NCBI GenBank assembly: GCA_910583875.1
Contig: CAJTXT010000002.1
Coordinates: 352,977 to 416,976, forward strand
DNA from: an uncultured Vampirovibrio sp.
GTDB taxonomy: Bacteria; Cyanobacteriota; Vampirovibrionia; Gastranaerophilales; Gastranaerophilaceae
Reading direction: 5' to 3'
DNA: 64,000 nt
The position numbers were made by a program, and so were the translations under genes. The notes beneath the pieces were generated by a model. That model made no database searches. It saw nothing but the letters and a program-made list of their open reading frames with translations, and was not told where the DNA came from. Shown here piece by piece: positions 46,964-54,682 of the stretch. Numbering within the stretch: the first letter of the stretch is position 1; every line of letters starts with the position of its first letter.

Positions 46964-47866
46964 TTAATAAAGTAAATTTCTTTTTGCAAAAAGCTTTGCA
47001 AAAATAGATTCGTAAGCACCTTTATATTTATAATAAGATTTATCATTTTCCTTCGTACATAATAAATCAGCTTTAGTAAGAATTTGTTCCATTTCAAGCA
47101 TTGATCCGTCTTTTAACTCATTTGCATAAAACAAAATTAAACTGTCTTGATTTTCTTTTGGATAAGCTTTATTACATTTTTCAAGTAAACTATGATTTTT
47201 TATAAGTTTATAAATTTTTTCTTTATCTCCATTTGAAAATCCAAATCTTTCAGCAATATTCAAAGCCGTTTTTGCAGATTTATAAGGATGCTCAGAATCA
47301 GCAATCCCTTCAGCTTTTTCTATATCATGTAATATTGATGAAAACATAAGAATTCTTTTATCACTATCAGATAAATTTTCAAACATTGGATTTTTAATAA
47401 CTTCCTGCAAAACTGAAAATGTATGAACATCTAATGTAAAATCATGCGAAGAATGCTGCTTTTTCCCCATTATAGAGTATAATTCGGGAATAGCTCTTAA
47501 AATAGAAGTAATATCTGCAGCGGCTTGTTTTGTAACAGTTTTACTATCAGGTAAAACCATATCTTTTTCAGGAGTTCTGAGATTAAACATAAAATTTGAT
47601 TTTTTTATATCCATTTTACAGAAATCAGATGATTTATCTGAAATTCTTTTTAATGTATTAAAAAGTAATTCAATATCATTATTTGCTCTCTCCAATGAAT
47701 TTGTTTTTACACCAAATACAGAGGCATAAAAATTAGGATTATTAGGGATTTTTACTTTTACTGAACTATCACATTGATTTTGAGCAGCATCATTTTTTTT
47801 ATAATTTTTTGAAAAATCATTATGACCACATCCAGATAGTGAATTTATTAAACTTGTTAGTATCAT
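46964..47866 (-). CDS. HD-domain phosphohydrolase-like protein
   Basis: A 300-residue protein. The C-terminal half is an HD domain: 'TLDVHTFSVLQEV' (first His), 'FSSILHDIEKAEG' (His-Asp), 'SEHPYKSAKTALNIAERFGF', 'IKNHSLLEKC' and 'TKADLLCTKEND' (final Asp). The family acts on nucleotides or RNA 3' ends; the substrate here is unknown. The N-terminus (MILTSLINSLSGC) has a weak lipobox-like LSGC but no basic residues before it, so lipid attachment is doubtful. Its upstream region contains a large hairpin (47911-48018). Confidence 0.75.
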   Translation of the reverse strand: MILTSLINSLSGCGHNDFSKNYKKNDAAQNQCDSSVKVKIPNNPNFYASVFGVKTNSLERANNDIELLFNTLKRISDKSSDFCKMDIKKSNFMFNLRTPEKDMVLPDSKTVTKQAAADITSILRAIPELYSIMGKKQHSSHDFTLDVHTFSVLQEVIKNPMFENLSDSDKRILMFSSILHDIEKAEGIADSEHPYKSAKTALNIAERFGFSNGDKEKIYKLIKNHSLLEKCNKAYPKENQDSLILFYANELKDGSMLEMEQILTKADLLCTKENDKSYYKYKGAYESIFAKLFAKRNLLY

Positions 47867-47910
47867 AATTAATAAAAAACAATCAGAAATAATATATTGT
47901 TATTTAGGCT

Positions 47911-48018
47911 AAAAATAATATAAAAAACAAATAGAAGTTTTATTTTTCGTCCTGTGATTTCGCGTACCTAAAATCAATGGACTTCAAAATAAAACTTCTA
48001 TTTGTTTTTTATTATTTT
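47911..48018. repeat. Large imperfect hairpin with 34-bp arms
   Basis: Left arm 47911-47946 and right arm 47985-48018 are inverted copies over 34 positions, differing by a two-base insertion. Between them GTCC/GGAC and TGATTT/AAATCA extend the stem, leaving a small GC-richer loop (CGCGTACCT). The whole folds as one hairpin of about 108 bases upstream of the HD gene. Nothing in it encodes a protein. It could be a MITE-like element, a transcription stop, or a structured RNA. Confidence 0.85.
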
Positions 48019-48201
48019 TGTTTTTTGTAAAGAAATATTACAAAATCAAATCATATAGGCAATTATTTAAAAGTTATATACTTTATATATATGTAGATGA
48101 TAAACAAATTAAAACATAAACAATAAACAAGATTTTATATTCATACACTTACCTTACTTACTACCTTTACTAACACACGAGGAAATTGAAAAAGATTTCA
48201 G

Positions 48202-48230
48202 AGGAACCCTTAAAAAGTTCCTTTTTTTTT
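48202..48230 (+). terminator. Orphan intrinsic terminator
   Basis: AGGAAC-CCTTAAAAA-GTTCCT followed by T9, on the plus strand, with no annotated gene upstream on that strand. It may end a small RNA that starts after a promoter-like stretch near 48060-48100 (TTATATACTTTATATAT). The remaining part of the gap 47867-48452 holds the hairpin and the poly-G tract and no other gene I can support. Confidence 0.75.
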
Positions 48231-48309
48231 GCGCGAAATTATAGAAATAAAGTCGAGTTCATTAAATTTATTTATAAAGTTATGTAACAAGTACACTTGA
48301 AAACCTAAA

Positions 48310-48320
48310 GGGGGGGGGGG
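48310..48320. repeat. 11-G homopolymer tract
   Basis: Eleven consecutive G residues in a genome of about 30% GC, 133 bases upstream of the calpain-like gene. Tracts of this kind slip during replication and often switch gene expression. It lies between the orphan terminator and the gene start. Confidence 0.9.
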
Positions 48321-48452
48321 AATTTTGCCGAATAAAAAAATAAACGAATATAAATATTGGGTTTTATACATGTAAAAAATTAAAGAATAGAAGGAGTTAA
48401 ATAGGCTGCTCAAATTTCTTAAATAAGAGCTATTAAGAAAAAAGAGGTAATT

Positions 48453-49508
48453 ATGGAAATTAATAACAATTATAGTAATTATTTTAAATATATTAATGAA
48501 GACGATACTGCACAAGATGTAACACCATATTCAAGAAATAGAAATGAAGCAGATAGTGCAAATGGTGAAATTGATTCTGTATTTGGTCAAGGGAATTTGC
48601 AGGATTGTGCATTACTTTCAACTGTTTTTGGTTTATCGTTAACAGAAAACGGAAGTGATGCAATACGTGATGCTATAAGTATTAACAAAGACGCAAAAGG
48701 TAATATAACCGGATATGATGTGACCTTCAAAGGCACCGGTGAAAGCTACCATATTACTCAAGATGAATTAAACCAAGCAAAAACAAAAGAAGAAGATGCA
48801 AGAAAATATAGTTATGGAGATGATGATATGACTATCTTAGAACTTGCACTTGAAGATTGTTTTGAACAATCAGAAGATGAAACCCTTCGTTATTTAGTTG
48901 ATAATTATACAGATTTAAATGCTGAGGATAAATTATACGGCGTAAATCCTGCCAGCGTTACATACCTATTAACAGGTGAGAAGGCTGAATGGTATGATAT
49001 TCGTAATGATGAAAAAATGACAAAGAGATTTTTTGCAAATGAAAGCTATACAGTAAAAACTAAAGACGGAGAAGAAGATTTTACTTTTGAAGCTAATGAA
49101 TATTATAAATTATTAGGATATTCTAAAGATAAAACAAGCATAAAAGTCGAAGATATAAAAAATAACAGAACAGTATCCTTAGACTATGATGATTTTCTTA
49201 ATAATGCCTTTTTAAGAGATATTGAAGACGATAAAAATTCAGCAAAAGAAAAACTTGAAAGTTTTTCAGATGATTCAGTATTAGTTTTTGCAGTAAAAAG
49301 CGGGAATAATATAGTAAAAGGTGCAAACGGCGAGAATGTAGAACTTTCTGACGGTTCTCACGCTTATGCTGTAAGCAATGTAAAAGATGGAATTGTTACG
49401 CTTGTTAATCCTTGGAATAGCGGTGAACCACTTCAAGTAACAATGGATTCTCTTTTAAGTTTAAATGGATACTATGTATATTCATTAGATTTAAACGATG
49501 AAGGCTAG
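48453..49508 (+). CDS. Calpain-like (family C2) cysteine protease
   Basis: A 351-residue protein with the complete papain-like triad of the calpain family: 'FGQGNLQDCALLSTVFGLS' (oxyanion Gln and catalytic C52), 'LSDGSHAYAVSNV' (H303) and 'VTLVNPWNSGEP' (N319). An intervening 'EDCFEQSEDETLRYL' region contains the domain's central part. It has no signal peptide or membrane helix, so it would be cytoplasmic or exported by another route. The N-terminus is acidic and Asn-rich, possibly disordered. The start has GAGG. Calpain domains are scarce in bacteria. Upstream lies a poly-G tract that might tune its expression. Confidence 0.85.
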   Translation: MEINNNYSNYFKYINEDDTAQDVTPYSRNRNEADSANGEIDSVFGQGNLQDCALLSTVFGLSLTENGSDAIRDAISINKDAKGNITGYDVTFKGTGESYHITQDELNQAKTKEEDARKYSYGDDDMTILELALEDCFEQSEDETLRYLVDNYTDLNAEDKLYGVNPASVTYLLTGEKAEWYDIRNDEKMTKRFFANESYTVKTKDGEEDFTFEANEYYKLLGYSKDKTSIKVEDIKNNRTVSLDYDDFLNNAFLRDIEDDKNSAKEKLESFSDDSVLVFAVKSGNNIVKGANGENVELSDGSHAYAVSNVKDGIVTLVNPWNSGEPLQVTMDSLLSLNGYYVYSLDLNDEG

Positions 49509-49514
49509 ACTGTA

Positions 49515-50504
49515 TTATAAAAGATTTATAATACTATTCAAATCTATATCCAAACAAATCAATTTATCACAAGTTTCTTGCCGTTTATGCCATAAGCATG
49601 GACGGCATTCTGCATTATTTTTTATTGCTATAAAATTATCACTATCAGGTAATAATTTTTTATCATCTGTTGGTCCAAAGATTGCAATAGTTTTCGTATT
49701 AACAGCAACTCCTATATGCATTGGAGCTGAATCTGAACAAATTAAAACTTCAGATTGTTTGATTAATTTAACTAAATCAAAAATATTTTTTGTTTTACCA
49801 AATATATCTGTAAAATTAGGTAAGTTAGAATTTTTTAATTCTTCCCGAATTTTTTCTATACAAACTGCATCGTCAGGACCGCCCGCAAGATAAACATTTT
49901 TTCCTGCTTCGCATAGTTTTTTTATGAGTTCTGCCCATTTTTCAGCTGTAATAGTTTTTTGAATTTTTTTAGAAACGCTCATTGCACTTACCCCTGGGTG
50001 AATAAGAACAGAATTTGGAACTTTTTTTAAATTTTCAACTTTAATACTAGGCAATTCAAACTCAGCATTTGTAATTGGTTTAACCAAATCAAAATACATT
50101 TTTGATGCATATTGTTCTTTATTTAAGGGAACAGCATAGGTCAAAAGTTTTTTAGATAAATTTGAAGTACAATACCCTACTCTTGTTTTTATCCCCGTAA
50201 AAAATAAAAGTAAAGCAATTAAAGGACTGCCGCCTGCAGCTATTACAAGATCATACCTGCCTGTTAATGCTTTAAAATATAGCTTTAACATTTCAATATA
50301 TTTATTTTTAGTTTTTATATCAATACAAAAATGATTATCAAGTAAATCTGTTAATTTGACAAAAGCACTACTCCTACCTTCTAAACATAAGGTAATTTTA
50401 GAAGTTGGATAAGTTTTTCTTAAACTTTGAATAACCGGCATAAATAAAATTTCATCACCTATTCCGCCAAAGTTAATCAATAAAATGTTTTTATATTCAC
50501 TCAT
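49515..50504 (-). CDS. Glycosyltransferase family 9 heptosyltransferase
   Basis: A 329-residue GT-B protein of the ADP-heptose:LPS heptosyltransferase family. 'ILLINFGGIGDEILFMPVIQSLRKTYP' is the N-terminal nucleotide-fold signature, 'VLIHPGVSAMSVSKKI' and 'VYLAGGPDDA' follow, and 'SEVLICSDSAPMHIGVAVNTKTIAIFGPTD' is the C-terminal donor-binding motif. It likely adds a sugar to the lipopolysaccharide core, in keeping with the Lpt genes. It is co-transcribed with the small gene just upstream (2-base gap). Confidence 0.88.
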   Translation of the reverse strand: MSEYKNILLINFGGIGDEILFMPVIQSLRKTYPTSKITLCLEGRSSAFVKLTDLLDNHFCIDIKTKNKYIEMLKLYFKALTGRYDLVIAAGGSPLIALLLFFTGIKTRVGYCTSNLSKKLLTYAVPLNKEQYASKMYFDLVKPITNAEFELPSIKVENLKKVPNSVLIHPGVSAMSVSKKIQKTITAEKWAELIKKLCEAGKNVYLAGGPDDAVCIEKIREELKNSNLPNFTDIFGKTKNIFDLVKLIKQSEVLICSDSAPMHIGVAVNTKTIAIFGPTDDKKLLPDSDNFIAIKNNAECRPCLWHKRQETCDKLICLDIDLNSIINLL

Positions 50505-50506
50505 AA

Positions 50507-50854
50507 TTAAAATGGTTTTGTTTGATTTAATTTATTTCTTAATTCTCTAAAACGAGCAATATCTTCCTGTGCTTTTCCTGTTTCACGGAAAACAACTTGA
50601 CTTGAAGGATGAACCATCATAATAGAATCTATATGAATTTCTAAGAAATTATATCGTCTAGGTGGGACATTAGAATTTCTTGCAATAATTTCAGCATTAG
50701 TAACAGCGATAAAACGTTTTTCTTTATCATTTAATAAATCAGTAAGTTCTCTATTTGTTTTAGTATACTTTGAAACGTGAACAGTACCTTTAATTTCATG
50801 GTCAGCTGTTAAAATAATTACCTCTATTGGAACTGTATCTAATTCTTTTGCCAT
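50507..50854 (-). CDS. Conserved small protein of unknown function
   Basis: A 115-residue soluble protein: 'VPIEVIILTADHEIKGTVHVSKYTKTNRELTDLLNDKEKRFIAVTNAEII' looks like a small beta-barrel (a short SM-like or 'extended hydrophobic' regulatory fold), followed by 'FLEIHIDSIMMVHPS' and a basic helix. I cannot name the family with confidence. It starts 2 bases ahead of the heptosyltransferase gene and is presumably expressed with it. Confidence 0.7.
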   Translation of the reverse strand: MAKELDTVPIEVIILTADHEIKGTVHVSKYTKTNRELTDLLNDKEKRFIAVTNAEIIARNSNVPPRRYNFLEIHIDSIMMVHPSSQVVFRETGKAQEDIARFRELRNKLNQTKPF

Positions 50855-50966
50855 ATTTAACCTTCTGTATCAAATCTATAAATTGATTATAGTATAAATT
50901 TTGATATAATGCCATAGGTTAAAGTTGAAAATAACTACAGTTTAAAGTTAAAATTTCTATATTATA

Positions 50967-51066
50967 GTCATGCTGAACTTGTTTCAGCATCTTTCCAATT
51001 AAATAATTATGAATTATTTATGCTTTATTATATAGTTCTAAGATGCTGAAACAAGTTCAGCATGAC
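50967..51066. repeat. Inverted pair of a 27-bp palindromic repeat
   Basis: Positions 50967-50993 and 51040-51066 are perfect reverse complements (GTCATGCTGAACTTG... and its mirror). The variable base differs from the 5862-6019 pair: here GCTGAA/TTCAGC, there CCTGAA/TTCAGG, so the change is compensated within each copy. Confidence 0.9.
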
Positions 51067-51106
51067 ATTTTATTTTTTATTTTGAGAAACAAGCTAAAAA
51101 ATAAAC

Positions 51107-51407
51107 AATTTACGAAAATAAATAGCCGTTCAATTTCATAAGCATAAATTTAGTAAATTCATATTGCGCTTGATGACTCTGCCGAAAAAAAGGTGACTTA
51201 ATGTCACGTTTTTTGAGAGGGGCGAACCCAATTTACGAAGTAAATAGCCGTTCAATTCCGTAAGCATAAATTTAGTAAATTCATATTGCGCTTGATGACT
51301 CTGCCGAAAAAAAGGTGACTTAATGTCACGTTTTTTGAGAGGGGCGAACCCAATTTACGAAGTAAATAGCCGTTCAATTCCTAAACATAAATTTAGTAAA
51401 TTCATAT
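51107..51407 (-). repeat. Tandem array of tRNA-Arg 3' ends plus hairpin modules
   Basis: Downstream of tRNA-Arg (minus strand) the last bases of the gene (GCGCTTGATG on the plus strand) recur at 51166 and 51288, giving period lengths of 122 and 121 to the genuine copy at 51409. Each copy is followed by the same module found at tRNA-Phe: ACTCTGCCGA, a hairpin (GTGAC/GTCAC with flanking A and T runs), GAGAGGGGCGAACCCAA, then GAAGTAAAT and about 50 bases of repeated trailer. Module cores are at 51176-51245 and 51298-51367; a partial trailer copy lies at 51107-51165. The rest of the gap 50855-51510 holds the palindromic pair and no gene. Confidence 0.9.
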
Positions 51408-51481
51408 TGCGCTTGATGGGAATTGAACCCACATCTAAAGACTTCGGAGATCTTTGCTCTATCCATTTAAGCTACAAGCGC
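51408..51481 (-). tRNA. tRNA-Arg (CCG)
   Basis: The minus strand folds into a cloverleaf: acceptor GCGCTTG/CAAGCGC, a D-arm GCTTAAATGGATAGAGC, an anticodon stem AAGAT/GTCTT with loop CTCCGAA (anticodon CCG, reading CGG), T-stem GTGGG/CCCAT with TTCAATT loop, and discriminator A. CCA is not encoded, in contrast to tRNA-Phe here. It is the genuine gene at the head of the tandem 3'-end array. Confidence 0.93.
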
Positions 51482-51510
51482 AGACTATTTCTTATTATAT
51501 AGATAAAAAG

Positions 51511-52575
51511 CTAAATTCTCAATCCAGCTGATTGAGATGAAATTCTATTATATGTATTAAAAGAAGAAAAAGTATCATTCTTTTTTGATGTATTAAAAGA
51601 ATCAAAGATATTTGTTTCTTTATTTTGAGATAATAAACTATCAGTATTTGAGAAAGGACTAAATAGGTCACTATCTTCAAACATTGAATAAGAACATTCT
51701 TTAAATCTTTTTTTAAGCTTTATACTTTCTCTTGTTTCGCCCATTTTCGCAAGCTGCTTTTCATAACTGCGGTTTGCAAGTTTATTTTTTAAAATTGGCA
51801 TAATAACATTACTTGCAAGAATTGTATAAGCAATGGTAGCCATAATCAAAATACCGTTATTTTGACCGCATAAATCATCATAAGCGCTGCCATTATGTAA
51901 TTTTTTCAAAATACCTTGGCTGATTTTATTTTCTTTTGCTAAATTATCAAAGTCAGTTGCGATATCTTCTAAGGTAGGAGAAGGGAATTTACTAACATAA
52001 TCGGGAAGTTTTGATTTAAAATTTTGGTCTAATTTTATTAATGTTTCTTCTAACTTTTTAGGCATTTTTTTATCATGCTTTAATATTGCATCTGTAAACT
52101 TAGAACAAACTGAAGCAATTGTTTCTTTTATAGGTCTAATATGTTCTGTACTATATAATTCATCTTTAGAAACACCAACAACAGGAGCAACAAGGTTAAC
52201 TAGTTTTTCTTTAGCTTCAGGAGTTGTAATCGCACCACTTTCCAATTTCTTTTTTAAGAAGTTATTTAATAAAAAAGGCGGAACAATAGTTAAACCTAAG
52301 TCAAGAGCAAGTTCTTTCTTTTCTTGAGAAATAAGATAATCTTTATTTTCTCTTTTGCTTCTTTTTAACCCGCCAATTTGAGAAAGGTGACCGGACATAA
52401 TAGAAACAGCATTGAAAATCAGCATAATTAAAGCTGTTTCTTTACTGCAATTAAAAACAAAATTCGCAACTTTTTTACAAGAAGCATGTAATGCATTCTT
52501 GCTTAGAAAATCTTTTTGAAATTTATAAAGAGGAACAATAATTGAGTCCTGCAATATACTCAAAGGAGTTTTCAT
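51511..52575 (-). CDS. Unknown membrane protein, partner of the SFKG-leader gene
   Basis: A 354-residue protein of no family I recognise. Hydrophobic segments lie at about residues 50-66 (TALIMLIFNAVSIMSG) and 243-262 (NGILIMATIAYTILASNVIM); between them is a long charged helical region, and the C-terminus is a low-complexity Ser/Asn/Phe tail ('FDSFNTSKKNDTFSSFNTYN'). Its start overlaps the preceding gene by 4 bases (ATGA type), so the two are translationally coupled and may form a membrane complex. Confidence 0.65.
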   Translation of the reverse strand: MKTPLSILQDSIIVPLYKFQKDFLSKNALHASCKKVANFVFNCSKETALIMLIFNAVSIMSGHLSQIGGLKRSKRENKDYLISQEKKELALDLGLTIVPPFLLNNFLKKKLESGAITTPEAKEKLVNLVAPVVGVSKDELYSTEHIRPIKETIASVCSKFTDAILKHDKKMPKKLEETLIKLDQNFKSKLPDYVSKFPSPTLEDIATDFDNLAKENKISQGILKKLHNGSAYDDLCGQNNGILIMATIAYTILASNVIMPILKNKLANRSYEKQLAKMGETRESIKLKKRFKECSYSMFEDSDLFSPFSNTDSLLSQNKETNIFDSFNTSKKNDTFSSFNTYNRISSQSAGLRI

Positions 52576-53291
52576 TTAGCTGCATCTCCTTTGTTTTCTG
52601 CTGTTGGTTCATCTTGTAAGGCATCAATAACTTTTTCAGTTTTATTTTTTAGTTTTGTTAAAATATTTTTCTTTTGAACAAACCAATTCTTAATTTTGTC
52701 TTTTCGAGCACTTGAAACATCACTTAGAGATTTAAGCCAAGATTTATTTTCCTTAACAACACCGGTAATAAGATCTTGCATATCACTTGTAAATGGAACA
52801 TCAACTTTTGAGTTAGAAAATAAAATCATAAAGATAACTGCAAATAAAGTTCCAAGCGTTTTGCAGTATTGATTCATTCTTATATTAGCTAAAGCAGGGC
52901 TATTTTCTTTCAATTTAATTGCATCATCAGGGAAAAAGTGCTGATTTAATTTATTATGTTTATCAAAACCAATAAAGTGTTCGGTTATATTTAAAAAGGC
53001 AGCTCTTATTGCTACACCGGTAACTCCGCCAGCAATAGCTTTCGAGGCAGATTTAATTGCAACATCAGTTTTCTTTTCATCATCTGCAAATTTTAAGTCA
53101 ATTAAAGGAGTTAACATTAATGCAGTAGTAGCAAGAAAAAGCTTTTGTTCAGGCGTGTTTACATATTCTCCGACCACTTTGCCTAACTTTCCTATTGCGG
53201 ACGGAATATATACGGGATTTTTTGGAATACCTTTGAAGGATTGATTATATCCCGTTTCCATTGGATGTGAGAAAGAATTACTTATTTTCAT
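52572..53291 (-). CDS. Unknown membrane protein with SFKG leader
   Basis: A 239-residue protein. The leader 'MKISNSFSHPMETGYNQSFKG' matches the M[KR][IV]..S ... SFxG pattern in 7823-8311 and 53446-54330. Hydrophobic stretches are at about residues 50-63 (KLFLATTALMLTPL), 84-102 and 147-160 (TLGTLFAVIFMILF), with a Lys-rich C-terminus. It is the first gene of a two-gene operon. No function can be assigned. Confidence 0.65.
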   Translation of the reverse strand: MKISNSFSHPMETGYNQSFKGIPKNPVYIPSAIGKLGKVVGEYVNTPEQKLFLATTALMLTPLIDLKFADDEKKTDVAIKSASKAIAGGVTGVAIRAAFLNITEHFIGFDKHNKLNQHFFPDDAIKLKENSPALANIRMNQYCKTLGTLFAVIFMILFSNSKVDVPFTSDMQDLITGVVKENKSWLKSLSDVSSARKDKIKNWFVQKKNILTKLKNKTEKVIDALQDEPTAENKGDAAK

Positions 53292-53445
53292 ATAATTTAT
53301 GCTAGCCTTACTTTACTGATTGAAAAAAAGAACATATATTTTTTTGACAAAACATGAAGCAATTGTTAAATTTTTTTTACATCTTTAAAAAAACAAGCAA
53401 ATTTTTGTTTTATGTTTTTTCAGACAATTACTACAGGAGATTTAT

Positions 53446-54330
53446 ATGAAAATTTCTTCAATATCAAACATTTATAATTCTTTTTCCCAAAACAAAAAAA
53501 TTAATGCAAATAATACAGCATCAAAACCTTCTTTTAAAGGTATATATGTTGAAGATATTGTTGACTTAGGCAGCGTTGCCGAAAGCAACACACCTCCTCG
53601 TTTTTTGAAAAAAGATGCATTATTATTAAATGAAATAGCACAGGAATATCCAAACCAAGATTGTTTTATTAGAAAAGGACGTGCAGGTCTTCCGAGATTA
53701 GAATTCAGAGAAAAACCGCCGGAAGTTCAACTATTTACGGAAACTATAGCAAAACAATATAAAACCTCTATTGACCCAAACGACAAAGATTATCCTGTCG
53801 AACCGCTTATTTTATATGCTGATTCAAGATTAAACAGATTTATAGGTATGACATCTTTTATATCTTTAAACCCTTCTTTACCTTATACAGTAAAAGTTGG
53901 TTTTGAATTACACAAAAAATTACTTGAAAAGAAATTCCAAATTATGGAAGTTTTAGGTAAAGGTGATAATGTAGACCTTGGTGAAGAATCATTAACAAAG
54001 AAAGCTCATGAAGCTATTGAAGATGTTGAGACTGCTGTAACAAGATACCTGCTAGAAGCCTCTTACGCTGCATTAACAGATAGAGCTTCTGCAAGCCAAA
54101 TATACGCATCAAACTATCCAAAGGTACAATCAAGACTAGATGCAAAAAGGAAACTTGATTTAGTTACAAGTATTGCAAAACGTCCTGAACTTGATGTTGA
54201 AGAAATGAAGAAAAATAAAATTGATATTTGTGAACTTGCAATGAAAAATTATCCAAACATGGAAGAAAACAAAAAACGTATAGACGAATTATCCGAATAT
54301 ATGGCGCAGCACGGCATAATTATCGGATAA
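53446..54330 (+). CDS. Unknown soluble protein with SFKG leader
   Basis: A 294-residue protein. The N-terminal 'MKISSISNIYNSFSQNKK' and the later 'KPSFKG' (residues about 28-33) again match the shared leader pattern. The rest is a helical soluble domain with 'EDVETAVTRYLLEASYAALTDRASASQIYA' and 'LDAKRKLDLVTSIAKRPELDVEEMKKNKIDICELAMKNYP', no Cys and no membrane segment. Strong AGGAG ribosome site. It converges on rnpB with a gap of only two bases. Confidence 0.65.
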   Translation: MKISSISNIYNSFSQNKKINANNTASKPSFKGIYVEDIVDLGSVAESNTPPRFLKKDALLLNEIAQEYPNQDCFIRKGRAGLPRLEFREKPPEVQLFTETIAKQYKTSIDPNDKDYPVEPLILYADSRLNRFIGMTSFISLNPSLPYTVKVGFELHKKLLEKKFQIMEVLGKGDNVDLGEESLTKKAHEAIEDVETAVTRYLLEASYAALTDRASASQIYASNYPKVQSRLDAKRKLDLVTSIAKRPELDVEEMKKNKIDICELAMKNYPNMEENKKRIDELSEYMAQHGIIIG

Positions 54331-54332
54331 AA

Positions 54333-54662
54333 GAGAGCAGGTCATAAGCCGAGTTCTGTTTCTAAACAATCATCTATCTGGGAAATAGGTTGCCCTATAA
54401 CTCTAGCGATTTCTTAAAAGATGGCGGGTCACCTTAATCTTTAATTAAATCTTGCACCCGAACGGAGTTTACCGAGCAGGTATTTCTCAATACCTCTGGT
54501 AGTCTTTTACACTACCGTTGCACCTGAACCTAAAAGGTTGTTTTCTTTTCTGTGGCACTAGTCCGAGGGTCGCCCCTGGCGGAGGTTATCCGTCGTTCTG
54601 CCCTAAGGTGTTCGGACTTTCCTCATATAAGTTAACTTATACGCGATTGTTCGTCTGCTCTC
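54333..54662 (-). ncRNA. rnpB: RNase P RNA (class A)
   Basis: The minus strand carries the universal P RNA landmarks: 5' GAGAGCAG pairing with 3' CTGCTCTC (helix P1), GAGGAAAGTCCG near the 5' end, ACAGAA, GGGTGCAA in the middle, and ACAGAACTCGGCTTAT just before the 3' end. The length of about 330 bases fits a bacterial class A RNA. Ends are set by P1 and are accurate to a few bases. Confidence 0.95.
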
Positions 54663-54682
54663 AAAACTATTATTGCACAAAA

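Noticed and set aside
46964-47866. HD protein considered as a lipoprotein because of LSGC near the N-terminus.
   Set aside because: The preceding segment is short and has no basic residue, unlike a usable lipoprotein signal; left as doubtful.
48210-48515. A 101-residue minus-strand reading frame that contains the poly-G tract as Pro codons.
   Set aside because: Its start lies inside the calpain-like gene on the other strand, its composition is hydrophobic low-complexity Ile/Phe/Tyr, and it has no ribosome site. It crosses the orphan terminator.
49498-49893. A 131-residue plus-strand frame after the calpain-like gene.
   Set aside because: It is the antisense shadow of the heptosyltransferase, which has clear family motifs on the minus strand.
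51107-51481. Regularly spaced repeats considered as a CRISPR array.
   Set aside because: Only three units with a 121-122-base period, the 'spacers' are themselves repeated, and no cas gene is present. The units match a tRNA 3' end plus module instead.
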